DNA of 40,513 nucleotides from IMG/VR virus record IMGVR_UViG_3300027541_000501, positions 1-40,513 of that record. One strand, written 5' to 3'. Every line of letters begins with the position of its first letter. Position 1 is the stretch's first letter. Positions 30,268 to 36,555 of the stretch are shown piece after piece. A program made the translations under genes and the position numbers. Under the pieces are notes generated by a model. It did not search any database, had not been told where the DNA came from, and worked only from the letters and a program-made list of their open reading frames with translations. This DNA comes from a virus.

Positions 30268-30489
30268 ATGGAAATGTTTACAGATACTCTAGGAGAACAT
30301 ATTCTAGGGGCTATTCAAGTAGAAATTGAAGAACAACTATTTGATGATTGGAATAATAATAACCTTGATGAGGGGGAGGAATATGCTGAACATAAGTTCA
30401 TTGAATTTGCCTCCAATGACATCAAGAAATCTTACAATGAGTTTTATAATTTAACTCCTGATGATGAATATTATTTTGAGGTTGATTAA
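30268..30489 (+). CDS. Hypothetical acidic protein
   Basis: A 73-aa acidic helical protein (EIEEQLFDDWNNNNLDEGEE) from ATG 30268 after AACGAAAGGAATAAT; an in-frame ATG at 30247 coincides with the expected transcript start and precedes the RBS. It is TAATG-coupled to the next gene. Confidence 0.72.
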   Translation: MEMFTDTLGEHILGAIQVEIEEQLFDDWNNNNLDEGEEYAEHKFIEFASNDIKKSYNEFYNLTPDDEYYFEVD

Positions 30490-30647
30490 TGTTAGGTTAT
30501 ACATATAAGGAGATACAAGAGTTTGGTATTACTTTAAATAGGGCAGAATTTTATCTGCCGCCGTCCGATAAGGAAACCAGGCAAGGTCTATTAACTATTT
30601 GGGATTTCTTTGAAGGCCTATTAGCAGAGGGGTATGTGGCTGAATAA
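30489..30647 (+). CDS. 52-aa hypothetical protein
   Basis: ATG 30489 overlaps the stop before it, and its TAA overlaps the next ATG. Sequence MLGYTYKEIQEFGITLNRAE continues to a helical end (LTIWDFFEGLLAEGYVAE). Tight coupling supports it. Not recognised. Confidence 0.7.
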   Translation: MLGYTYKEIQEFGITLNRAEFYLPPSDKETRQGLLTIWDFFEGLLAEGYVAE

Positions 30648-30865
30648 TGTCTAATCAATTAATTGAATATATGAAGATTCATCAGATTAGTTTACAACAA
30701 GATTTAGAAAAACTATCTGAACAAATGGATGCTCTTGACCCTAATTGTAAGGATTATGCTTATTTAGATGTAGAGTATAACTGGGTATCAGGACAACTTA
30801 CTGCCACCCACCATTTATTGTCAGTGGGCTCTGATATACTTGGCATTCCAACAGAGGAGAAATAA
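30647..30865 (+). CDS. Hypothetical helical protein
   Basis: A 72-aa helical protein (QLIEYMKIHQISLQQDLEKL). TAATG coupling on both sides. Likely a small coiled-coil. Function unknown. Confidence 0.7.
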   Translation: MSNQLIEYMKIHQISLQQDLEKLSEQMDALDPNCKDYAYLDVEYNWVSGQLTATHHLLSVGSDILGIPTEEK

Positions 30866-31146
30866 TGCAAGAACAGGCGGACAAACTACAGCCACATCTA
30901 CAGCGTCTTGTTGACGCTGGAGTTAGCGGCATTGATATCATGCATGGCGAACTCAAACTTCGCATGTTAGAGGCGGAAGCGGAATATGCAGAAGCCAAGC
31001 GTATTGAGGAAGAGAACGATTACTCAGACGCAATGGAATCTATGGAGCGGAAGTATGCAGAAGGAATGCTGGACGCATACACATGGATATATAAAGACAC
31101 ATATGACATCTCATTTGCAATAGCGGCTAAGGAGGCTGGAGAATGA
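30865..31146 (+). CDS. Hypothetical coiled-coil protein
   Basis: A 93-aa protein, strongly helical with Glu/Ala-rich heptads (LKLRMLEAEAEYAEAKRIEE). Overlaps the next gene by 4 nt (ATGA). Confidence 0.72.
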   Translation: MQEQADKLQPHLQRLVDAGVSGIDIMHGELKLRMLEAEAEYAEAKRIEEENDYSDAMESMERKYAEGMLDAYTWIYKDTYDISFAIAAKEAGE

Positions 31147-31502
31147 TACAAGAAATAGATCTACCTGAAGCAACACGTAGGAATGATGTATATAATCAGT
31201 TACTAGAGATTAATAAACTTGTATCTGATTTATCTGTCTTCCCGTCCCTGTTATGGACCTGGTGCTTTGATATTCTTAAAGACATCTTTGAGAATACTGA
31301 AGTTGGCTATGATGAAGCAATCCGTGAGGGTGTTACATTAAAAGAAATCTTTGACCAGTTCTGGGAGGATTCAGATTCTCTGGGACTCACCATGGACCAT
31401 GGCGGAGAAATCCTTGAAGAAACAATCAGAGATTGGATGAGGGAGAAAGACTTCATCGTGGCCCTGGATGACGACAGTTGGTTAGATGAACCAGGAGACT
31501 AA
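31143..31502 (+). CDS. Hypothetical acidic protein
   Basis: A 119-aa acidic protein with Trp-rich helices (SLLWTWCFDILKDIFENTEV). It overlaps the next small frame by 17 nt. Not recognised. Confidence 0.72.
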   Translation: MIQEIDLPEATRRNDVYNQLLEINKLVSDLSVFPSLLWTWCFDILKDIFENTEVGYDEAIREGVTLKEIFDQFWEDSDSLGLTMDHGGEILEETIRDWMREKDFIVALDDDSWLDEPGD

Positions 31503-31626
31503 AGCGGCATTCGCTATAGATCTGGCGGCGGCCTGGCTGGACAACGGCCAGCCTGAGCTGGCCAGGAATGTTTTAAATAAATTAATTACTGATGCAATCA
31601 ATGATGGATTAATCAGTCAAGACTAA
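31486..31626 (+). CDS. 46-aa hypothetical protein
   Basis: ATG 31486 within the 3' end of the preceding gene; helical (AAFAIDLAAAWLDNGQPELA). No clear RBS apart from weak purines. Coupled translation is plausible. Confidence 0.55.
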   Translation: MNQETKAAFAIDLAAAWLDNGQPELARNVLNKLITDAINDGLISQD

Positions 31627-31661
31627 GTTTGTGAGGGCGGGCGGGACCCCTTACGATAGTA

Positions 31662-31697
31662 TTTACAAAAACCCCGAAAAGTGGTAAAATATACCAC
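31662..31697 (+). promoter_or_regulatory. Promoter of the Lsr2-like gene, -10 in a palindrome
   Basis: TTTACA (31662-31667), 17 nt, TAAAAT (31685-31690). GTGGTA (31681-31686) and TACCAC (31692-31697) flank the -10, a likely operator that could allow autoregulation. Confidence 0.68.
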
Positions 31698-31727
31698 AAA
31701 AACAATTGTCTAGAAAGGACAAAACAA

Positions 31728-31877
31728 ATGGCAACAAAGCGTGAATATCTCAAGGCCCAGGGCATTACAGTTGGAGCCCGTGGTCGTTTCTCATCTGCAG
31801 CAAAGCAGGCTCTATCTGAGGCAGCTCAGAAGGGCATTACTTTCACCGCTGAAAACCCTACTTCACGTAAGAAGTAG
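31728..31877 (+). CDS. Lsr2 C-terminal-domain-like DNA-binding mini-protein
   Basis: A 49-aa basic protein after TAGAAAGGACAAAACAA. The pattern REYLKAQGITVGARGRFSSA matches the helix-turn-helix of Lsr2 C-terminal domains (R.WA...G..V..RGR...), including the RGR loop that inserts into the AT-rich minor groove (residues 18-20). The Lsr2 N-terminal oligomerisation domain is missing, so it may act as a monomeric competitor of host Lsr2 or as a small repressor. Actinobacteria-specific family. Confidence 0.75.
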   Translation: MATKREYLKAQGITVGARGRFSSAAKQALSEAAQKGITFTAENPTSRKK

Positions 31878-31889
31878 GATCCTCTAGAA

Positions 31890-31925
31890 GTGGGGGTTGG
31901 TTCCCCTTTCGTTGCCAACCCCCAC
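31890..31925 (+). ncRNA. Stem-loop displaying CCCCUUUCGUUG, complementary to early leaders
   Basis: An 11-bp perfect stem (GTGGGGGTTGG/CCAACCCCCAC) presents a 14-nt loop TTCCCCTTTCGTTG. Its CCTTTCGTTG is the exact complement of CAACGAAAGG, found before the genes at 22820 and 24647. It lies 13 nt after the Lsr2-like gene. A U-tract is lacking, so it is not a normal terminator. Confidence 0.6.
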
Positions 31926-31941
31926 CCCATAATGGTAGAAT
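31912..31941 (+). promoter_or_regulatory. Putative promoter overlapping the stem-loop
   Basis: TTGCCA (31912-31917), 18 nt, TAGAAT (31936-31941). It overlaps the stem, so the loop would be on the read-through RNA from the Lsr2-like gene only. Confidence 0.45.
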
Positions 31942-31965
31942 GGAGCACTAGTAGAAAGAGGAACA

Positions 31966-32253
31966 ATGGCACGGAAAAGAACTCCAGAAGAAAAATTGGC
32001 GGAAGCCATTAAGTTAGCAACAAATGATATTAACTTTAATCCAACACTAGTAGCAAACTATCTAGTTAATTTTGCCCCACATTATACTCAAGATAAAATA
32101 ATGGAACTTATTGAGGCAATTCTCACATATCAATATATGAAATATAATGAAGACTGGGAAGTGGAGGCGGAAACTAGTTATGGCTTAATCAAAGCAAGAG
32201 ATTGGTTTAGACTCCTTGCAGAGAATGACCAATTAGAACTAGAAATGTATTAA
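31966..32253 (+). CDS. Hypothetical protein
   Basis: A 95-aa protein starting MARKRTPEEKLAEAIKLATN, basic at the start and helical throughout (IMELIEAILTYQYMKY). RBS AGAAAGAGG. It is ended by an intrinsic terminator and is the last plus-strand gene of the early block. Confidence 0.72.
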   Translation: MARKRTPEEKLAEAIKLATNDINFNPTLVANYLVNFAPHYTQDKIMELIEAILTYQYMKYNEDWEVEAETSYGLIKARDWFRLLAENDQLELEMY

Positions 32254-32275
32254 ACATATATAAGATAAATTAAAG

Positions 32276-32306
32276 ATACTCCAGGGAAACCTGGGGTATT
32301 TTTTTA
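32276..32306 (+). terminator. Intrinsic terminator of the early block
   Basis: ATACTCCAGG-GAAA-CCTGGGGTAT, a 10-bp stem with one G-T pair and a GAAA tetraloop, followed by seven T. Confidence 0.88.
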
Positions 32307-32730
32307 TGTGCGGATATACGGGCCAAATTCTCTATTTACGATAAATCAAATAAAATCACTGGAATTTTGGCCAAAATCTTTTAAAATGTATATTAAATCT
32401 AATAGAAATATATAGAAATCTGGCCAAATTTTCCAGAAAATGCTTGACAAATACGGGCCAATATGCATATTTACGGGCATATATTTTATATCACTGGAAT
32501 GCTTGACATGCCCAATATAATATGATATGGCCAACATGCCAGCAAATTTGACATTACGGGGGAGTATTTAGTATGCTGAAATACATGTATATCTAATTAC
32601 ATATAACACAATAGTATATGAGATATTATCTGTAGTCATATTCTCCACAATGCTCCACTTTACTCCACTTTAAAAGGCTCTAAAAGGCCTATAGAAGAGA
32701 TAAAAAGTGGGGGGTGGAGTAAGATATTAG
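32307..32730. other. AT-rich gene-free region with short repeats
   Basis: About 425 bases with no credible gene, between convergent transcription units. It holds ATACGGGCCAA twice (near 32316 and 32453), further TTTACGGGC or TTACGGG copies, TCACTGGAAT twice (near 32357 and 32491), three TTGACA boxes (32443-32448, 32503-32508, 32548-32553) and, at the right, CTCCACTTT repeats opposite GTGGGGGGTGGAG. This could be a replication origin or a control region; sequence alone does not tell. Confidence 0.5.
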
Positions 32731-32732
32731 CC

Positions 32733-32915
32733 TTATTCAAATGAAATTTGTGTAGGCTGACGTAGCTCTTGATCCAAGAGAAAATGCGTCTTACACACAA
32801 AATGAATCTTATGCTCTTTGGCTATAATATCTGTTGTCTTATCTTGGCATATATAACATTGAGATGCCATTGCTTTATTTTGTTCTCTTATATAGTCTAG
32901 GTACTTATTTGACAT
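32733..32915 (-). CDS. Small zinc-binding-like protein
   Basis: A 60-aa protein with CYIC and, 20 residues later, CKTH, a CxxC...CxxH zinc site. The ATG directly follows the stop of the SpeD gene. Not further recognised. Confidence 0.7.
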   Translation of the reverse strand: MSNKYLDYIREQNKAMASQCYICQDKTTDIIAKEHKIHFVCKTHFLLDQELRQPTQISFE

Positions 32916-33389
32916 TTATTCCCAAAGGTTCTTTTTGTTCCCGCCTATATTAGGATCCATTAGTCCAGGCGTTTTACCATTAGGGTATTTGGAATACCAG
33001 ACACCATCGGCTTCCCGCCCTTCATTTTCTACAACAAAGCCATTCTCTCTATCAAATAGAATATAGTCCATCTCTACCAAATCAAATGTCTCTTTAAATA
33101 TAGATATAACCTTATCTAATTCTAGTTGACCACAAGTATATAGATCAAATTGAATTAAAGCTGGGTCTATCTCATCCCATATGTGAAAGGCTATATGGCT
33201 AGTTTCTATCATAACGATAGCGGTTAAGCCTTTATTGCCATCCTTATCTACATAGGATGCAAATGGACCCTTAATAATCTTCATATCAATCTGGTTGACC
33301 AGATTAGTTAGAAAATCAATACCCTGTTGTTCTGTATTAATTGGATTCTTTACTTTAGCATTTACAAGTAAGTGTTTATGATATATCAT
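32916..33389 (-). CDS. speD: S-adenosylmethionine decarboxylase-like (SpeD)
   Basis: A 157-aa protein with the prokaryotic AdoMet decarboxylase core: ETSHIAFHIWDE (Ser64 would become the pyruvoyl group, His65 next to it) and FDLYTCG (catalytic Cys86). These pro-enzymes self-cleave and supply decarboxylated AdoMet for spermidine synthesis. The size is slightly above bacterial class 1B enzymes, with an extra C-terminal tail (about residues 125-157). speD is a known auxiliary gene in cyanophages. It overlaps the upstream gene by 4 nt. Confidence 0.82.
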   Translation of the reverse strand: MIYHKHLLVNAKVKNPINTEQQGIDFLTNLVNQIDMKIIKGPFASYVDKDGNKGLTAIVMIETSHIAFHIWDEIDPALIQFDLYTCGQLELDKVISIFKETFDLVEMDYILFDRENGFVVENEGREADGVWYSKYPNGKTPGLMDPNIGGNKKNLWE

Positions 33390-33586
33390 TTTTTCTCCTT
33401 CGGCTTAGGCATTCTGCCTTTAATTAATTCAATTACTTCATCATAGGCAAATTCTGAATATGCCTTTACCTTTAGTTTTTCTATTTCTGAGATTAATTGT
33501 TTTCTCTCAAATGCCACCGCCTTAGCACATCCATTACATGGGCATGCCCAATCTCCCCTACTGGGAGTCTGATTCGGATCTGCCAT
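33386..33586 (-). CDS. Small Cys-rich protein
   Basis: A 66-aa protein from ATG 33586 (GGAG 8 nt upstream; a TTG three bases earlier is less likely). It has CPCNGC near residue 16 followed by a helix (FERKQLISEIEKLKVKAYSE). Overlaps neighbours on both sides. Confidence 0.72.
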   Translation of the reverse strand: MADPNQTPSRGDWACPCNGCAKAVAFERKQLISEIEKLKVKAYSEFAYDEVIELIKGRMPKPKEKK

Positions 33587-33824
33587 CAAATATCTCCATC
33601 AAATCTGACAATGATTTCTCTGGAATATCATTAAAGTAATACTTTCCATCATCAATTGTCCATCCCCGCCATCCATCTGATTCACACCACATTGCTGTGG
33701 CAATCTTCATATCTTCGGGATCTTCCATAATTCTGGTAATTGAATTGTGCCAGTCAACCTCAGCAAATATGGCTTTCCGAAGTGAATCCCACTTAAAAAT
33801 TAAATCAACTAATTTTTGGATCAT
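33558..33824 (-). CDS. Hypothetical protein
   Basis: An 88-aa acidic protein with many Trp (KWDSLRKAIF, WCESDGWRGWTIDDGKYYF). It overlaps the genes on both sides. Not recognised. Confidence 0.72.
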   Translation of the reverse strand: MIQKLVDLIFKWDSLRKAIFAEVDWHNSITRIMEDPEDMKIATAMWCESDGWRGWTIDDGKYYFNDIPEKSLSDLMEIFDGRSESDSQ

Positions 33825-33960
33825 AATCTGGATCTACTGTTCCTGTCTTTTTCCAATATGGGCAACCATTTTCATCATAATCATTTAGACGTTCTAATAG
33901 TTCTTTATTAGTTTTCATCATACGCCATATGTGAAAGCGTAGCTTTAAATATCTAAGCAT
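33805..33960 (-). CDS. 51-aa hypothetical protein
   Basis: Start ATG 33960 is preferred (GGGAGAGAGACAAA upstream) over earlier in-frame codons that would lie inside the adenosyltransferase gene. Basic N-terminal helix (LRYLKLRFHIWRMMKTNKEL), then DENGCPYWKKTG. Confidence 0.68.
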   Translation of the reverse strand: MLRYLKLRFHIWRMMKTNKELLERLNDYDENGCPYWKKTGTVDPDYDPKIS

Positions 33961-34492
33961 TTTGTCTCTCTCCCGCCGCACTTTTAGGCGTCCATAATAC
34001 TTCATTATTTTTATTATTATATCTAGCCATAACAAATAGTAGGTCTGACAGCCTATTTAAATATTTTGGTATCACTGGATTAATATATGGGTTGTCTTTA
34101 CCATCTGATATTGCAGATAATAACCATACTACTCTTTCTGCTCTTCTTACAACTGCTCTGGCATTATGAATTGGACCAGTTGGCAAAATAAATGATCTAA
34201 GTGGCTCTAAGTATTCGTTCATGTCATCTATGACGCTTTCTAACCATAGAACTCTTTCTTCATCTATGTTTAGATCTGATTTAGCTAAATCTGCGCCGAT
34301 ATCAAACAAATCGTTTTGAATCATTTGAACAATATCATTGTATGGCTGAATCATGCCAATTGCTGAATTTGCTTCATCAACTACGCCAATAGCATCTATT
34401 ACAGCATCAAATTTGGCAACCCTGTTGCCATCTGCTAATGAAGTTTCACCATTGTCGCCAGTTTTAGTATAAATTTTGCTAAGTATTACCAC
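33953..34492 (-). CDS. Cob(I)alamin adenosyltransferase, PduO/MMAB type
   Basis: A 179-aa enzyme that transfers the adenosyl group of ATP to cob(I)alamin. Signatures: N-terminal YTKTGDNGETSL (ATP-binding), ARAVVRRAER (cofactor site) and YLNRLSDLLFVMAR near the C-terminus, with typical length. The product, adenosylcobalamin, is the cofactor of the NrdJ at 13098-15029. GTG start overlaps the upstream TAG. Confidence 0.93.
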   Translation of the reverse strand: MVILSKIYTKTGDNGETSLADGNRVAKFDAVIDAIGVVDEANSAIGMIQPYNDIVQMIQNDLFDIGADLAKSDLNIDEERVLWLESVIDDMNEYLEPLRSFILPTGPIHNARAVVRRAERVVWLLSAISDGKDNPYINPVIPKYLNRLSDLLFVMARYNNKNNEVLWTPKSAAGERQNA

Positions 34493-34668
34493 TATAGATC
34501 TTCTTTATCTATTTTTTCTGTAAAGTCTAAATCAGCAAAAATGCTACGACGCATTCTTTCTTCCCGCTTCTGAGCAGTGCTCAAAATTGTTTTACGGGCA
34601 AGTCGTCGTAAATTCTTTACATGACGTTTAGCCCCACGTAAAGACTTTTTATTATTATTTTTTTTCAT
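34492..34668 (-). CDS. 58-aa basic protein
   Basis: ATG 34668 to TAG 34492. Lys/Arg-rich N-terminus (NNNKKSLRGAKRHVKNLRRL) and an acidic C-terminus. RBS GGGAGAG. Probably nucleic-acid binding; start and stop overlap the neighbours. Confidence 0.68.
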   Translation of the reverse strand: MKKNNNKKSLRGAKRHVKNLRRLARKTILSTAQKREERMRRSIFADLDFTEKIDKEDL

Positions 34669-34757
34669 TTCTCTCCCGACGATTTCACTTTCTTATCAAG
34701 CTTATTTATGAATAGTCCAAATGAGTATCCTATGACAAAGCCAATAGAGATACCCAT
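34665..34757 (-). CDS. Small membrane protein, start uncertain
   Basis: Reading from ATG 34757: MGISIGFVIGYSFGLFINKL then a basic tail, ending in an ATGA overlap with the next gene. The frame is open further up and the hydrophobic helix would be longer (LTSVSIFLMG), preceded by AGAGG and an ATT codon, so the true start may be a rare codon upstream near the SSB stop. Confidence 0.55.
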   Translation of the reverse strand: MGISIGFVIGYSFGLFINKLDKKVKSSGEK

Positions 34758-34777
34758 AAGGAATATTGATACTGATG

Positions 34778-35134
34778 TTAGAATGGTACTGCCTCTGACT
34801 TAACTTTACCAAGACTACGTGTTGTTACGGCGATGGTCTCTGCACGAATATCGTATGAGGTACGTGGATTGCCGTTTTGGTCGTTCCAGTTCTCTTCATA
34901 AATTGTGCCAGTAATTGTTACTTCTTGTCCCTTCTTAAGAACATCTGTAGATGCTTCTGCAAGCTTATTCCAGACCTTTACAGTCCACCATGATGTGAGT
35001 CTATCTTCCCACATTCCAGTTTGTTCATTCTTACCACGATCATTTGTTACTACTCGTAGTTTTAGTCCGCCATTACTTAGTACTGTCGGTTCTTGCCCAA
35101 TTCTACCTGTTAAGGTAATAGTTGGATTTGCCAT
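34778..35134 (-). CDS. ssb: Single-stranded DNA-binding protein
   Basis: A 118-aa OB-fold protein: ITLTGRIGQEPTVLSNGGLK, WWTVKVWNKLAEASTDVLKKG, VTITGTIYEENWNDQNGN. It binds single-stranded DNA during replication and repair. The acidic tail is almost absent; the end EAVPF keeps only the last residues of the partner-binding tip. RBS AGGAGAAAAGCAC. Confidence 0.92.
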   Translation of the reverse strand: MANPTITLTGRIGQEPTVLSNGGLKLRVVTNDRGKNEQTGMWEDRLTSWWTVKVWNKLAEASTDVLKKGQEVTITGTIYEENWNDQNGNPRTSYDIRAETIAVTTRSLGKVKSEAVPF

Positions 35135-35166
35135 GTGCTTTTCTCCTAGTCTATATCGGTGTTGCG

Positions 35167-35238
35167 AGCCTCGTCACAGATTTGAACTGTGGACCCCCGC
35201 TTTACAAGAGCGGTGCTCTACCACTGAGCTAACAAGGC
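35167..35238 (-). tRNA. tRNA-Thr (TGT)
   Basis: Minus-strand cloverleaf: acceptor GCCTTGT/ACGAGGC (one wobble), D-arm AGCTCAGTGGTAGAGC, anticodon stem CCGCT/AGCGG with loop CTTGTAA, T-arm CACAG-TTCAAAT-CTGTG. CCA is not encoded. Confidence 0.94.
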
Positions 35239-35242
35239 GTGG

Positions 35243-35313
35243 AGCGGATGATGAGAATCGAACTCACCCCTTCTGCTTGGAAGGCAGAGGCACTACCAAT
35301 ATGCAACATCCGC
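35243..35313 (-). tRNA. tRNA-Gly (TCC)
   Basis: Minus-strand cloverleaf: acceptor GCGGATG/CATCCGC, D-arm GCATATTGGTAGTGC, anticodon stem TCTGC/GCAGA with loop CTTCCAA, T-arm with GTTCGATTC. It lies 4 nt before tRNA-Thr in transcription order. Confidence 0.94.
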
Positions 35314-35337
35314 AACTAATCTAATTATATTAAATTG

Positions 35338-35940
35338 TTACGGCTGTGTCAATGATCCATCTACGCTTATTGGATAGTATTTTGACTTAATCATTTCTGG
35401 GGGCAAAGTCTTTTTTGCAATAACAGCCCAGTGATTTGAAGGAGCAAGATTAATAAATAACATCTTGCAATAATCTGATGGATCTTTAGATGGATATTCA
35501 TCTCTTCCATGCTCATCTATGTCGCCCTTTAAAAACACGGCAGATCCTTTTTTATCTTTAAATAATGTTTCTTGTTGAGTTTCTTTATCCAAAACTCTAA
35601 GTCCCCATTCTGGAACTGTTGTGTCTAAACAAACATCTATTGTATGTGTAGCAGGGAGTGTATCTACATGCATAAATAGTCTTGGATTATACTCTCCAAC
35701 TATCTGATATCTAGTTACTTGATTATATGTAATCTCTAGATCTTCTTCGCCAAATTCTTTTCTAGCAAGCTCTAATATCTTTTTCTCTGTATCTGGATCC
35801 CACTCAACTAAAGTGTCATATCTTCCAAATCTTTTTGTATATTGTAAATCATTAAATCCTGAATCTGCTTCTATGCAAACAGAATATATTTTATCAAAAA
35901 GTTCTTTGCCAAACGGATCTTCTTTGTAAAAAGTTTTCAT
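35338..35940 (-). CDS. 2OG-Fe(II) oxygenase
   Basis: A 200-aa protein with His91 and Asp93 (FMHVDTLPATH) and His144 (DEHGRDEYP), the metal ligands of the family. The usual Arg before the last strand appears as Lys159 (YCKMLFINLAP), so cosubstrate binding may differ. RBS GGGAGATAA. It is the third complete oxygenase of the window, far from the fibre block. Substrate unknown. Confidence 0.82.
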   Translation of the reverse strand: MKTFYKEDPFGKELFDKIYSVCIEADSGFNDLQYTKRFGRYDTLVEWDPDTEKKILELARKEFGEEDLEITYNQVTRYQIVGEYNPRLFMHVDTLPATHTIDVCLDTTVPEWGLRVLDKETQQETLFKDKKGSAVFLKGDIDEHGRDEYPSKDPSDYCKMLFINLAPSNHWAVIAKKTLPPEMIKSKYYPISVDGSLTQP

Positions 35941-35958
35941 TTATCTCCCTAATTAATA

Positions 35959-35982
35959 TGGCCCCATATTTCTATGGGGCCA
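35959..35982. repeat. 10-bp hairpin upstream of the oxygenase
   Basis: TGGCCCCATA-TTTC-TATGGGGCCA, perfect. A minus-strand U-tract is weak (ATATTAATT), so it may be a partial terminator or a processing site. Confidence 0.6.
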
Positions 35983-35996
35983 CACTTTCAACTCTG

Positions 35997-36161
35997 CTAG
36001 TTAGGATTCTTAATTGAATCTGAAACTGAGCCTATGTGTAACGAGTTCTTCTTTCTTTTCCCACCCTGATCTGCATTAAGATTTATTGTATCTTTAGATG
36101 TAGTGGCTCCAGAAGGCTCATTATTTGGTGGAGGCGTTACGCCTGTACCATTCTCAGACAT
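35997..36161 (-). CDS. 54-aa hypothetical protein
   Basis: ATG 36161 overlaps the preceding stop (TAATG). Pro/Asn/Thr-rich start (GTGVTPPPNNEPSGATTSKD) and basic middle (GGKRKKNS), probably disordered. Not recognised. Confidence 0.65.
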   Translation of the reverse strand: MSENGTGVTPPPNNEPSGATTSKDTINLNADQGGKRKKNSLHIGSVSDSIKNPN

Positions 36162-36289
36162 TATGCCCCAAGCGTGTTTTCAGAGTCCATTCCCATGATT
36201 GCTCCAAGATAGACTGAAGATTCATTCTGAATAGACTTGTCATTTACTGTTGGTGATGCAACTGTTGAGCATCCGCACATGTCACACAT
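36161..36289 (-). CDS. 42-aa Cys-rich mini-protein
   Basis: ATG 36289 coupled by TAATG to both neighbours. It begins MCDMCGCST, a possible metal site, and then has no further Cys. Confidence 0.65.
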   Translation of the reverse strand: MCDMCGCSTVASPTVNDKSIQNESSVYLGAIMGMDSENTLGA

Positions 36290-36486
36290 TATAGTGACTC
36301 CGAATAGTCTCCAGCTTCCATTTCTCCCATGGCGCCTTCTTTTTGGAAACCTGCGTTTCCTTGAGTAGACATGTCCTTTGCTGGGAAAGCAGATGCTGGT
36401 GCTTCTGTGTAAGACTCAGTTGCCCAAGGTGAACTTGGGTTGATCTTTGGGTCTGTAAACCCTGTGGTATTGATACCGTCTGTCAT
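36289..36486 (-). CDS. 65-aa hypothetical protein
   Basis: Start ATG 36486 after AAGGAGAAAAAA. Pro/Ser/Ala/Gly-rich, probably unstructured (INPSSPWATESYTEAPASAF). First gene of a coupled run of three small genes, driven by a promoter in the gap to its right. Confidence 0.7.
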   Translation of the reverse strand: MTDGINTTGFTDPKINPSSPWATESYTEAPASAFPAKDMSTQGNAGFQKEGAMGEMEAGDYSESL

Positions 36487-36531
36487 TTTTTTCTCCTTAA
36501 GGTTGTTTAATAGGACCTGCATGCTTTTGGT

Positions 36532-36555
36532 CCACTACAATTATAGCATTAGTGG
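36532..36555 (-). promoter_or_regulatory. Promoter with -10 inside a palindrome
   Basis: Minus-strand TGCTATAAT (extended -10, hexamer 36540-36545). CCACTA/TAGTGG lie symmetrically around it (36532-36537, 36550-36555). No good -35. Drives the run starting at 36486. Confidence 0.55.

Noticed and set aside
32346-32537. 63-codon minus-strand frame in the AT-rich gap
   Set aside because: No RBS, composition typical of random AT-rich sequence, and it covers repeated boxes.
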